Shown: positions 56,060 through 64,000 of the stretch, in pieces
How the letters are laid out: the number at the start of each line of letters is the position of its first letter
Position numbering within the stretch: position 1 is the first letter of the stretch
Assembly: GCF_000317535.1 (NCBI RefSeq)
Contig: NC_019757.1
Location: 5,855,501 to 5,919,500, forward strand
Source: Cylindrospermum stagnale PCC 7417
GTDB taxonomy: Bacteria; Cyanobacteriota; Cyanobacteriia; Cyanobacteriales; Nostocaceae
DNA: 64,000 bases
Direction: 5' to 3'
Translations under genes and position numbers: made by a program
Notes under the pieces: model-generated
Seen by the model: only the letters and a program-made list of their open reading frames with translations
Databases searched by the model: none
Told to the model about the DNA's origin: nothing

Positions 56060-57276
56060 TTAGTAGGCACATCAAAAGCTAGAGTTGTCAGGATAAATTC
56101 GCGGTTCACATCGTCGCGGTTATGAAGCATACACCGAAAACCAGTTTCAAAATTACAAGAAAGCTCCCTTTTAAAGTTTGAATGAGACTTTATTATTGTT
56201 GGAATTTGCTGAACTACTGCTGTGAAGTCTTTGTTACGGTTAAATATTATGAGTGCAGTTTTTGTATCTCTCCACTTTGTATAGCCTAGTAATTGCTCTA
56301 TAGTTTCTTGAAATCCCTTATCTCCCCTCCAAAATTTGCATTCTGCTATAAAAATATTCCGACCATTAACGCGGATTAATATATCTGTTTTTCCGTCACC
56401 ATTAAAAGTCTCTCCGGTAGCTTGTCCCTCATAGTGTCCATTAAGCTGAACGAGAAAATGTTGTCGGAGGTGTTCTTCTTCCATTGTTTGAAATGCCTTG
56501 GGACTCCTTTCCATCACCATTACCATATTGGTAATTACAGATAATATATGCTCATACTCCTTCATCTCTAAGTCAGGTTCGGGAACAAAAGAGGTCGTAT
56601 TTGCAGAGGGTCTGGTAACAATGAGTTTTCTCTGAACTGTTGGTACAATATAAGTCTGTGGCATATTATCTCTTTGTTTCAAGGGATAACCTAAAGCTGT
56701 TACTAGCTCCTGAGCTTTTAAAAGTTTTTGGCGACGATTTTCAATTTTAGGCTTTACTTTCGCGCGAATTGAGTTATTAAAAGTTAAAATGTCTCTGTTA
56801 ATAAAATTTATATGTTCTTGAATGTTAGACAAATCATGTTTAAATCTTGATTGAATTATCGTAACTTCTGGTTGCCATTCAGGATATTCGAGTATAAGCT
56901 CACCATTATATATTTTTGCTGTCAATGGATTAGCAAAATCACCAATATATACAGATGGCTGGTATCTGAATAGCTCTTGCTCACCCTCAAATGAAATAAA
57001 ATAAATAAACTTAGTTCCTTGTTCGTGGGTCAAGCCTCGATAAAAATTTGTTACAGGTACTAATGCTTCTTCTTGATCAACACGAATTTCATTATCTTTG
57101 AGTTGCAGTATTTCAAATTTACAATGATTCTCATAGTAATCACACCAGTCTTCTACACTTGTGTTGAGCAAAGTATTACTATCAGTTTCTTCTATATCTT
57201 GAGAAATTTGCTGTTCTCGTTCTAGTAGAACAGATCCGAGTTGTCTACCTGAAAACAAAGGTACTCTATCTTCCAT
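56056..57276 (-). CDS. PD-(D/E)XK nuclease-like protein embedded in the type I operon
   Basis: A 406-residue protein between hsdS and hsdR, overlapping them by 1 and 4 nt. Residues about 285-345 form a restriction-nuclease core: [25 protein letters not shown], then [25 protein letters not shown] (Asp, E-x-K and a following helix). The N-terminal 250 residues are unrecognised, with a helical region before the core. It is not a normal HsdR/M/S subunit. It may extend the restriction response or act as a second defence nuclease expressed with the operon. Confidence 0.75.
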   Translation of the reverse strand: MEDRVPLFSGRQLGSVLLEREQQISQDIEETDSNTLLNTSVEDWCDYYENHCKFEILQLKDNEIRVDQEEALVPVTNFYRGLTHEQGTKFIYFISFEGEQELFRYQPSVYIGDFANPLTAKIYNGELILEYPEWQPEVTIIQSRFKHDLSNIQEHINFINRDILTFNNSIRAKVKPKIENRRQKLLKAQELVTALGYPLKQRDNMPQTYIVPTVQRKLIVTRPSANTTSFVPEPDLEMKEYEHILSVITNMVMVMERSPKAFQTMEEEHLRQHFLVQLNGHYEGQATGETFNGDGKTDILIRVNGRNIFIAECKFWRGDKGFQETIEQLLGYTKWRDTKTALIIFNRNKDFTAVVQQIPTIIKSHSNFKRELSCNFETGFRCMLHNRDDVNREFILTTLAFDVPTK

Positions 57277-58649
57277 TACGCTGCTATAGCCTCTAATAGT
57301 TTTTCTACTTGATTAACTCGGATTTGTCCTGACATCAATTTTGGTAATAGGGTGTCTCGGATAGTAGTAAGTGTATGCGATTCTCTTTGATTGCTCTTAA
57401 TTCTTGCAAATATGTTAGCTACTTGATTTGTGAATTTTTCCATCAATCTGCTATCAGTAGTCAAGATAGGCATAGCTTTTATAATTTTTGAATTAACAGC
57501 TTCTGCAATAGATGAGGTACTCCCTAACTGGTTATAATCAAATGTTTTCAAATATAGGTACAGGTACTCACTCGATAATTCTACTTTGTTACCTAATTTG
57601 AAATGTGCAATCGCTTCATTTGTACTCATTTCTCCATCAGTTATAGCAACCCGGCCAATGGTTAACTTAAAACTTAAAAGAACTGTATGGTCTGGAACGA
57701 CCCGCACATTAAACCGAGCTATGGCTTCTGAAACTAAATATTCCTTCGTGTCGGAAATAAATGTTCCACTCTCTCCCATATCACGGATCGATACCCAGCG
57801 AATATCATTGCAACTGGTAGAAAACCATTCTGATTCTTTTCTTGGTGGAGTTTTCCCAATTCCAATGCTGCAAATAGTGTCCGCAGGTTGATACGACCAC
57901 CCCTTCGGAATTAAACCCAAAGACGACTCCTCAAACTCATCAGGGAATAAATCCGCTGTTGCTGCGTCCATACCTGCGGGTTGTCTCCCTTCCATCTTGG
58001 CGCGTACAGGGTCAAAATCTACAAACCACGACTTAAACATTGCCCTAGCCATTGCTTCTAGGGTTTCGTTCATCTGTTGGTTCAGTTCGATTTTGTCATC
58101 CAGAGAGGAGAGGATTTGTGCGATCGCTTTTTGTTCAGGGAGGGGGGGTAACAAAATTGGAAATGTGCGGAGATATGTAAGGTTTGTTTTAGGGACTCCA
58201 GTTGCTTCTGAATCTCGAATAATCTTTTCTCGACTCGCAGCAGATGAAAGGTAATAGTAGACAAAAAGTGGAGATGCAATATCCTGATCTACAGATAACT
58301 TCATCTGATTCGATGAAATGAGAAATTTTTTATATCGATGTGTTTGCGGTATTATTCCTAACTGACCAAGTGTGCCTTTTTTTGTAAAAATTATGTCGTC
58401 AAAACTGCATAAACTTCTTTCCAGACGTTTTGCAGTTTCATCAGATATAAAAGCAAATTCCTCGCCTTTGAAGCGAACATCTCCAAGCGAAAGGTTTGCA
58501 CCTCTAATGACTGGTATACCTACAGGTACATATTCGGAAGCAGGTAAATTTGAACCAAACGGGCCATCCACTAAACCACGACCATCTTTTCGGGCAATGA
58601 CGGATAATGTTGTCATTTCCCATCCGTTGGGAAAGTAGTTAGATTCCAT
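57276..58649 (-). CDS. hsdS: Type I restriction specificity subunit (HsdS)
   Basis: A 457-residue specificity subunit with two target-recognition domains. The first is [20 protein letters not shown]...[14 protein letters not shown] and the second is [21 protein letters not shown]...[18 protein letters not shown]. Each is followed by a conserved helical spacer ([26 protein letters not shown]). It fixes the split DNA target of methylation and cutting. It overlaps hsdM by 11 nt. Target sequence cannot be read from the protein. Confidence 0.95.
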   Translation of the reverse strand: MESNYFPNGWEMTTLSVIARKDGRGLVDGPFGSNLPASEYVPVGIPVIRGANLSLGDVRFKGEEFAFISDETAKRLERSLCSFDDIIFTKKGTLGQLGIIPQTHRYKKFLISSNQMKLSVDQDIASPLFVYYYLSSAASREKIIRDSEATGVPKTNLTYLRTFPILLPPLPEQKAIAQILSSLDDKIELNQQMNETLEAMARAMFKSWFVDFDPVRAKMEGRQPAGMDAATADLFPDEFEESSLGLIPKGWSYQPADTICSIGIGKTPPRKESEWFSTSCNDIRWVSIRDMGESGTFISDTKEYLVSEAIARFNVRVVPDHTVLLSFKLTIGRVAITDGEMSTNEAIAHFKLGNKVELSSEYLYLYLKTFDYNQLGSTSSIAEAVNSKIIKAMPILTTDSRLMEKFTNQVANIFARIKSNQRESHTLTTIRDTLLPKLMSGQIRVNQVEKLLEAIAA

Positions 58650-60261
58650 ATCCCAACCCCCGTAAATTCTGTTTAATCTTCCTCTCCAAATCTGCCGACT
58701 TCCTAAACTGCTCCTCTAACTTCTGCGTCAACCGTTCCATCTTTTCCTCAAACGGCTCATCATCCTCTTCCACCTCCTCAGCCCCCACATACCGCCCCGG
58801 CGTTAACACATAACCATGTCCCTGAATTTCCTCAAAACTTGCACCCTTACAAAAACCAGGAACATCTATATATTTTTCCTTCCCAGTACCCCGCCAATTA
58901 TGATAAGTTTGGGCAATTCTTTTTATCTCCTCCTCCGTCAAATCCCGATGAACCCTATCAATTAAAACCCCCAATTTGCGCCCATCAATAAATAAAGTTT
59001 CTCCTCGGCGCTTGCGGAACTTACCCCCTGATTTATTCCGAGTCAAAAACCATAAACAAGCGGGAATTTGGGTGTTATAAAATAACTGCCCTGGTAACGC
59101 CACCATGCAATCAACCAAGTCAGCATCAATTAAAGCCTTTCTAATCTCCCCTTCCCCTGATTGATTAGAACTCATGGAACCATTAGCCAACACAAACCCC
59201 GCATAACCATGAGGTGCAAGATGGCTGATGATATGTTGAATCCAAGCATAATTGGCATTACCAGCCGAGGGTGTGCCGTAAATCCAACGCCCATCTTCTC
59301 GTAATCCTTCCCCTCCCCAATCGCTCATATTAAAAGGGGGATTCGCCAGAATATAATCTGCTTTTAAATCTTTATGTAAATCATTGCGAAAACTATCAGC
59401 ATTTTTTGCCCCCAAATTGCCATCAATACCCCTAATGGCTAAATTTATTTTGCACAACTTCCAAGTCGTGGGGTTAGACTCTTGACCATAAATAGAAATA
59501 TCCCCAATCTTGCCTTCATGTGCTTTAATAAACTTCTCCGACTGTACAAACATTCCCCCAGAACCACAGCAGGGGTCATAAACTCGCCCTTTGTAGGGTT
59601 CCAACATTTCTACTAACACCTTCACCACCGCCGGAGGAGTGTAAAACTGTCCCCCCTTCTTCCCCTCTGCATTGGCAAATTGTCCTAAAAAATACTCATA
59701 AACTCTTCCGAGAACATCATTTTTGCGACTTTCGGCATCTCCTAACCCAATAGTCCCAATTAGGTCTATCAACTCCCCCAGCAACCGTTTATCTAAAGCA
59801 GGTTTACCATATTCTTTCGGTAATACCCCCTTCAAAGAAGCGTTTTCTTTCTCGATTGCATCCATCCCCTCATCAATTAACTGCCCAATCAGTGGGTTTT
59901 TGGCGTGACTCTGGAAATGCAACCACCGCGCAACCTTGGGAACATAAAAGATATTCTCAGCGCTATATTCGTCCCTGTCTTCAGGTTCTGCGTATTCGTC
60001 CTGGGACAATTTCTCGTAGAGTTCGTTAAAAGCGTCTGATATGTATTTAAGAAATATCAACCCCAAAACCACGTGTTTATATTCAGCAGCATCTAAGTGA
60101 CCCCGCAACTTATCGGCAGTTTGCCATAATTTCTCCTCAAACCCCAACTTGCTACCATTACCGTTTGCCTTAGAACTGAGCGAAGCCGAAGTTTTAGCAG
60201 TTCGGTTTCGTTCACTGCTAGAACTGACCGCAGCCGAAGTTTTAGTTTCTTTTGTTGCCAC
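58639..60261 (-). CDS. hsdM: Type I DNA methyltransferase subunit (HsdM)
   Basis: A 540-residue N6-adenine methyltransferase. A Ser/Ala-rich N-terminus (partly encoded by a duplicated GCCGAAGTTTTAG-type segment) precedes the HsdM N-terminal helical domain ([21 protein letters not shown]). The S-adenosylmethionine motif is [13 protein letters not shown] (near 230) and the catalytic motif NPPFNMSDW (near 308). It modifies the site chosen by HsdS and starts the operon below the XRE gene. Confidence 0.97.
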   Translation of the reverse strand: MATKETKTSAAVSSSSERNRTAKTSASLSSKANGNGSKLGFEEKLWQTADKLRGHLDAAEYKHVVLGLIFLKYISDAFNELYEKLSQDEYAEPEDRDEYSAENIFYVPKVARWLHFQSHAKNPLIGQLIDEGMDAIEKENASLKGVLPKEYGKPALDKRLLGELIDLIGTIGLGDAESRKNDVLGRVYEYFLGQFANAEGKKGGQFYTPPAVVKVLVEMLEPYKGRVYDPCCGSGGMFVQSEKFIKAHEGKIGDISIYGQESNPTTWKLCKINLAIRGIDGNLGAKNADSFRNDLHKDLKADYILANPPFNMSDWGGEGLREDGRWIYGTPSAGNANYAWIQHIISHLAPHGYAGFVLANGSMSSNQSGEGEIRKALIDADLVDCMVALPGQLFYNTQIPACLWFLTRNKSGGKFRKRRGETLFIDGRKLGVLIDRVHRDLTEEEIKRIAQTYHNWRGTGKEKYIDVPGFCKGASFEEIQGHGYVLTPGRYVGAEEVEEDDEPFEEKMERLTQKLEEQFRKSADLERKIKQNLRGLGYGI

Positions 60262-60327
60262 TTAGTTACTCCACTTTTACCAACGGTTAGCAGTTTGCAA
60301 ACATACCCGCCACAGATTTACCCCCAA

Positions 60328-60570
60328 TTAATTGAGGTACTTCTGCTGCAAATTCTCTCCCTGTTCTCCCAAGTCCCGCAGCTTTTTTTCAATCTTCTCC
60401 ATAGCCAGGGGTGACGGCTGAAAATGCCCATTTTCCCAACGGTTAATTGTGGGATAAGTGACACCTATATGTGCTGCAAACTGTTCTTGTGTAAGTCCCG
60501 TCAGCAGCCGCATTTCTCGAATCATTCGCCCAATCTTCGGCTGTTTGACTACCAAAATTTGGTTTGTCAT
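60328..60570 (-). CDS. XRE-family regulator upstream of the type I operon
   Basis: An 80-residue protein from ATG 60570 (TTG 60579 less likely). It has a clear helix-turn-helix: IGRMIREMRLLTGLTQEQFA then HIGVTYPTINRWENG. It lies 66 bp before hsdM in the same direction, as a controller protein would, and may delay restriction until methylation is established. Confidence 0.85.
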   Translation of the reverse strand: MTNQILVVKQPKIGRMIREMRLLTGLTQEQFAAHIGVTYPTINRWENGHFQPSPLAMEKIEKKLRDLGEQGENLQQKYLN

Positions 60571-61044
60571 CTGCCCCAAGGCTTAATTTAATAGGTGATA
60601 TATCACACCAAACAATAGTTGTAATAACGACCAATTGCAATAAAAATGTTACTAAATTTTACAGCAATTTTGATTTTTACTCAGTAAATACCCCTCAGTA
60701 AATACCGCATAATTATAAATTTTAGATAAACAAATAACTGCTTTTCAATAATAAAAATTACCCATAGATAGCACAAAATTGACCGTCGTCTATTAAGCTG
60801 TTTAATCTTTTTCCAGAGAAAAACATTTAACCGCCGAAAGAGAGGCCACAACTTGCTATGAAGAAAGTTGTCTGTATACTTATCAGGGCTAAATCAACTC
60901 TTTATGCAAATTCTTGAAAATAGATTTTAGTAGTTTTTTTGTACTATCAATAAGTTAGACATTCCCACAAGAAAGCAAATTAAATTGGTAATATTAGGCA
61001 GTCTGTGCCATCGCGCATGCCACAGTACAATTTGTATAGTTTGT
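60571..61044. other. AT-rich divergent intergenic region
   Basis: About 470 bp between the type I operon and a PEP-CTERM gene. Very AT-rich (60640-60780). Two short direct repeats CTCAGTAAATACC occur at about 60680-60706. It must hold both promoters, but I could not pick them with confidence. Confidence 0.45.
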
Positions 61045-61881
61045 ATGGAGAAAAATTTTGTGAAAATTAAATGGCTCTATTTCTTACCGTTTTTTTGTTT
61101 AACAGCTGTAGCTTCGCCATCAGCATCTTCTGCACAAGTCGTTGATTTTGAAGATTTAACCCTTTCATCAGAATCTTTCTACAATGGTGCTGATGGTGCT
61201 GGCGGTTTCACAAGTCAAGGTGCATTTTTCAACAACAATTACAACCCAACCTTTCAAAGCTGGTCTGGGTGGTCTTATTCCAACACTACTGATACAACCA
61301 CACCAGGATTCCTTAACCAATATAGTGCTTATACTGGAGGTGGCTTTAATGGTTCTAGTAACTATGGAGTTGCTTTTACCTTCGCTCCTGGCAGTGCTTA
61401 TATCGATTTACCAACAGGTTTTAGTGCCAAGTCGGCTCAAATTACCAATACAACTTATGCCGCCTTATCAATACTTAACGGAGACCAGTTTGCTAAAAAA
61501 TTTGGTGGTGCTAGCGGCAACGACCCTGACTTTTTTCTATTGAAGATTACGGGTCTTGATGCTGCAAATCAACAAACAGGTAGCGTCGATTTTTATCTAG
61601 CAGATTACCGTTTTACAGATAATTCACAAGACTATCTTGTTGATACATGGAATTTGGTGGATCTATCGAGTTTGGGAGGCGCCACAAAGCTTTCCTTCGC
61701 AGTCACTTCTTCAGATATTGGGCCATTTGGTCTAAATACTCCAGCATATTTTGCCTTAGACAACCTTACTTTGGAACCCTCAAATGTGGCAACAGTTCCT
61801 GAACCGTTTGTTGTGCCTAGTTTATTAGGTTTTGCCGCTTTCGGTATTGGTTCACTCAAGCGCAAGCTGAAACAGAGTTAA
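61045..61881 (+). CDS. DUF4465 PEP-CTERM exported protein
   Basis: A 278-residue protein from ATG 61045; the 20 extra upstream codons have no support. Signal peptide FLPFFCLTAVASPSASSA. The body matches the DUF4465 pattern (VVDFEDLTLSSESFYNGADG...WSGWSYSN...GFLNQYSAYTGGG). The C-terminus VPEPFVVPSLLGFAAFGIGSLKRKLKQS is a PEP-CTERM anchor. Likely displayed or released at the cell surface. Function unknown. Confidence 0.88.
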   Translation: MEKNFVKIKWLYFLPFFCLTAVASPSASSAQVVDFEDLTLSSESFYNGADGAGGFTSQGAFFNNNYNPTFQSWSGWSYSNTTDTTTPGFLNQYSAYTGGGFNGSSNYGVAFTFAPGSAYIDLPTGFSAKSAQITNTTYAALSILNGDQFAKKFGGASGNDPDFFLLKITGLDAANQQTGSVDFYLADYRFTDNSQDYLVDTWNLVDLSSLGGATKLSFAVTSSDIGPFGLNTPAYFALDNLTLEPSNVATVPEPFVVPSLLGFAAFGIGSLKRKLKQS

Positions 61882-61949
61882 TTGCAACAGGCATGGGGTG
61901 GAGCCATTGACTTTCAGCAGATTCAATTTGCTGCAAGTCCAACCATTTT

Positions 61950-62047
61950 AGGCGATCGCCTCCTCCAGGTGCGCTCCGCGCCATCGCCTACAGTAGGCTG
62001 CACGGCTCCCCGAACAAACAGCCCCATTTATCCCCTAAGAATGAGCC
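61950..62047. repeat. Dispersed repeats upstream of the 62097 gene
   Basis: Contains GGCGATCGCC (61951), the inverted form of the CTACAGTAGG/GCAGCC repeat (about 61985-62004) and ATCCCCTAAGAAT (about 62030-62042). These are members of the dispersed families seen elsewhere in the window. Confidence 0.65.
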
Positions 62048-62096
62048 ACAGTCACAGACACTTTGGTAAAATTCCCATACTGATGAGGTAGAGGTC

Positions 62097-62579
62097 ATGA
62101 CTGGGGGATTTGGTAAAGGCAGTAAATCAAAATTAGATATATTAGCTGAGTCAGCTGTCGGGTATTGCCAGCAGCGTAACCCAGAAAGCCTAGATAAAAT
62201 CTTTGATAATCAACCTGTCCAACTCAATCAGCAGTTGTTACCAAAACTCATTGCTGCACTAAAACCAGATGCTGATGCCCTATCTTGGTTGTGCGGCTAT
62301 TTCTGCTCAGAAATCAACTGCACTGAGGACAACCAAAAACTCCATCACCCCATCACCAAATTATCACGGCTGCTCATCAGTGCTGGAATGGAACCCTTTG
62401 AAGACTTCACACCTTACCCCGGTTGTCGGCTTGTAGTTAATGCTGAAAAGTTCCAATCCCTACCAGCAGACATTCAGCAACAGGTACACCAGTTTTTTGA
62501 CATTAATGAAACCACTGGGGAAGAAGCCCAACGAATTAATCAAGCAATGCTGCAAGAATTGATGGTTGTGCCAAAGTAG
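62097..62579 (+). CDS. Hypothetical protein
   Basis: A 160-residue soluble protein (MTGGFGKGSKSKLDILAESA) with a GAGGT ribosome-binding site. It is largely helical, with a Cys pair (WLCGYFCSEINC). No recognised domain. It precedes the thermonuclease-like gene by 117 bp, and the gap carries the motif ATTTCCCCTAAGAAA. Confidence 0.6.
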   Translation: MTGGFGKGSKSKLDILAESAVGYCQQRNPESLDKIFDNQPVQLNQQLLPKLIAALKPDADALSWLCGYFCSEINCTEDNQKLHHPITKLSRLLISAGMEPFEDFTPYPGCRLVVNAEKFQSLPADIQQQVHQFFDINETTGEEAQRINQAMLQELMVVPK

Positions 62580-62696
62580 TGCAAGATATCGCCTGAACTC
62601 AAGTTCATTTCCCCTAAGAAAGTTTTCCCATTTCTAAAATCCTGGTCAAATGCTAAAAAGCCCATTAAAATAACGTCGGAGTTCAAAACCTAAAAA

Positions 62697-63263
62697 ATGA
62701 AGCCACTGTTCATCAACTTGTTGATTACCTTGAGTGTAATTGGTGCAGCGGCGGCACTTTACCCCAGAACTAAATTACTTGTGGAAGAAGTGGCTGATTC
62801 CACATTACCCCGCTTAATGCCAGTATCCGAGGACTGGACAGCAACGAGTGTTGCAGATGGAGACACCATCACCGTAAAGCGCGGGAATGAAACCAAAAAA
62901 ATTCGACTTTGTGGGATCAATGCCCCAGAAGGAAAGCACGGTAAAGCGACAGGGCAACCTCATGGTGACGAAGCTAAGGAGAAACTGCGATCGCTGGTGG
63001 CGTTGGCAAAGAACCAAGTAATTATCATACCTATCGAAACAGACCGTTACGGGCGAACTGTGGCTGAGGTAGTGGCTGAGGTTTCCGGAGCGTGGGGAAT
63101 TGAGTTGAGTTTTCAAGAAGAAATGCTCAAGTCTGGTAATGCTTACTTCGATAGCAATGCTCTTAATTGCCCCAACCACGATGCTTTTGAAAAGGCTGAA
63201 CAGATAGCGAAGGCCAATGGTGCTGGTGTATGGGGAAAAAGAAAAAGGGAAAACCTGGAATAA
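62697..63263 (+). CDS. Thermonuclease-like exported protein with an active-site substitution
   Basis: A 188-residue protein with a membrane or signal segment (FINLLITLSVIGAAAALYP) and a staphylococcal-nuclease domain: VADGDTITVKRGN, IRLCGINAPEG, IETDRYGRTVAEV, and the end GAGVWGKRK. In the family the metal-binding Asp sits where this protein has Asn (GIDAPE in relatives, GINAPE here). The other acidic residues and the Arg of DRYGR are kept. Activity may be reduced or changed. Confidence 0.85.
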   Translation: MKPLFINLLITLSVIGAAAALYPRTKLLVEEVADSTLPRLMPVSEDWTATSVADGDTITVKRGNETKKIRLCGINAPEGKHGKATGQPHGDEAKEKLRSLVALAKNQVIIIPIETDRYGRTVAEVVAEVSGAWGIELSFQEEMLKSGNAYFDSNALNCPNHDAFEKAEQIAKANGAGVWGKRKRENLE

Positions 63264-63329
63264 AGTTTCAACTGGTAACAACTGCTGATTACTGCTAAAG
63301 TTCGTTTCCCCTAAGAAAATTTTACCCAA

Positions 63330-63707
63330 ATGCCCAAAATTCCAGAGTGCGATCGCTGCCTTTTCTACTGCCACAATCCCCACTTGGTTTGTGCCGTTCA
63401 TCCTGGTGGGGTAGAGGGAAATAATTGCATGGATTTTAGGAAAGATCCCAACGCTGACAAGGAACAGTGGGAACCGGAAGGGGCAAGATATATAAATGAT
63501 GAATTGGTGCCGAACCGCAGTTTTTACAACGGTGAAGAAATAATTCAACCGCACGGGCGATGGACGCCTCAAGAACAATTAGAACTGATTGATTGGCATC
63601 CAATATTTACCGGGAAGTGCCCCCAGTGTGGTACTGCCTTTAACCGTGATTATGTTTCACGGGTGCACTGGGATTGTGAATGTGGCTGGATGGATGATAC
63701 GTTGTAG
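63330..63707 (+). CDS. Cys-rich zinc-binding hypothetical protein
   Basis: A 125-residue protein with an N-terminal CDRCLFYCHNPHLVCAVHPGG...NCMDF cluster and a C-terminal zinc ribbon GKCPQCGTAF...WDCECGW. Both look like zinc sites. The motif GTTTCCCCTAAGAAAA lies in the short leader. Likely a cytoplasmic nucleic-acid or regulatory protein; the exact role is unknown. Confidence 0.65.
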   Translation: MPKIPECDRCLFYCHNPHLVCAVHPGGVEGNNCMDFRKDPNADKEQWEPEGARYINDELVPNRSFYNGEEIIQPHGRWTPQEQLELIDWHPIFTGKCPQCGTAFNRDYVSRVHWDCECGWMDDTL

Positions 63708-64000
63708 TGTAAGCCAATTTGATTTTAACTGGCATTCGTGTTAAGAGTGCGGTGGGGTAGATTTCTTAGTACAAAAGAAAAAGAGAAGCGATGGACACTC
63801 GGCCTAGTAAAGGCGAAGCTGTGCAGCCTACGAGAAAGGCGATCGCTTTTAGTAATCGCCCTACGCCATCGCGCAGTGTGCTGTTAAACTGATCGCCGCT
63901 TACCTACTAAAGAAGCATGAATCAAAAATATAGGCGTGATAAATTGTAGACGTTGCCAACAGCCAATAACTAATGACTACTGAAATTATCCAAAAACTGG
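63708..64000. other. Right-edge non-coding DNA with dispersed repeats
   Basis: Holds TTTCTTAGTACAAAAG (63763-63778, inverse of the TTTTGTACTAAGAA motif), GTGCAGCCTACGAGAAAGGC (about 63821) next to a HIP1 site, and a heptamer TAATGACTA near 63970. No gene supported. Confidence 0.6.

Noticed and set aside
56056-57276. Calling this gene a normal type I subunit
   Set aside because: It has no helicase, methyltransferase or target-recognition features.
8161-64000. Calling the whole region an excisable element like the nifD or fdxN elements
   Set aside because: No tyrosine or serine recombinase, no xisH/xisI-type genes and no second rpoB edge are visible here; it remains only a hypothesis.
1-64000. 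tRNA or rRNA genes
   Set aside because: I found no sequence that folds as a tRNA or resembles rRNA while reading; a tRNA-scan was not possible.

Overview
The window comes from a cyanobacterium, most likely a filamentous heterocyst-forming type (Nostocales). Three things point there: the RNA polymerase beta-prime subunit is split into rpoC1 and rpoC2 in the order rpoB-rpoC1-rpoC2, the HIP1 octamer GCGATCGC is very frequent in genes and gaps, and heptameric tandem repeats (ATTAGTC, TTACCCA types) fill the gaps between the rpo genes. PEP-CTERM exported proteins and RTX-like repeat proteins fit the same group. No rRNA, tRNA or CRISPR array was recognised.

Region 1 (1-8161): the left end holds the rpo operon on the minus strand: rpoC2 (cut by the window edge), rpoC1 (complete) and only the C-terminal part of rpoB. 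rpoB homology stops abruptly near 8160, and the N-terminal half of the subunit is nowhere in this window.

Region 2 (8162-42728) looks like plasmid or integrated-plasmid DNA. It has small hypothetical genes, a DEDDh exonuclease, a decayed thermonuclease, a membrane-fusion/TolC-like gene pair, an HNH nuclease, and a 1653-residue nuclease-NACHT-repeat protein that is probably anti-phage. A four-gene operon follows (DNA-binding protein, AAA ATPase, YdjM-like membrane hydrolase, HerA/TraG-like ATPase). Next come a Tn3 transposase scrap, a group II intron with a frameshifted reverse transcriptase, parA-parB, two 58-bp direct repeats carrying a perfect palindrome, and a leftward replication operon. 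The winged-helix initiator gene of that operon contains six 20-bp iterons, so it is a probable replication origin of the lambda-O type. The same operon contains a complete C5-cytosine methyltransferase gene nested out of frame inside a 1028-codon reading frame.

Region 3 (43003-47775) carries a DUF4157 double-HExxH protein (possible contractile-injection-system effector), an EF-hand protein, an RTX-like calcium-binding repeat protein and modular intergenic repeats.

Region 4 (48088-60570) is nuclease-rich and defence-like. A three-gene operon encodes a membrane-anchored NERD nuclease, a PhnD-thermonuclease fusion lipoprotein and an e(P4)-type phosphatase. Beside it is a type I restriction-modification operon (hsdM-hsdS-PD-(D/E)XK gene-hsdR) headed by an XRE regulator. 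Region 5 (60571-64000) has a DUF4465 PEP-CTERM protein, two small hypotheticals and a thermonuclease-like protein with one active-site substitution.

The most unusual points are the rpoB break next to plasmid-type DNA, the iteron-bearing initiator, the nested methyltransferase, the membrane NERD/PhnD-nuclease/phosphatase operon, and the extra nuclease gene built into the type I operon.
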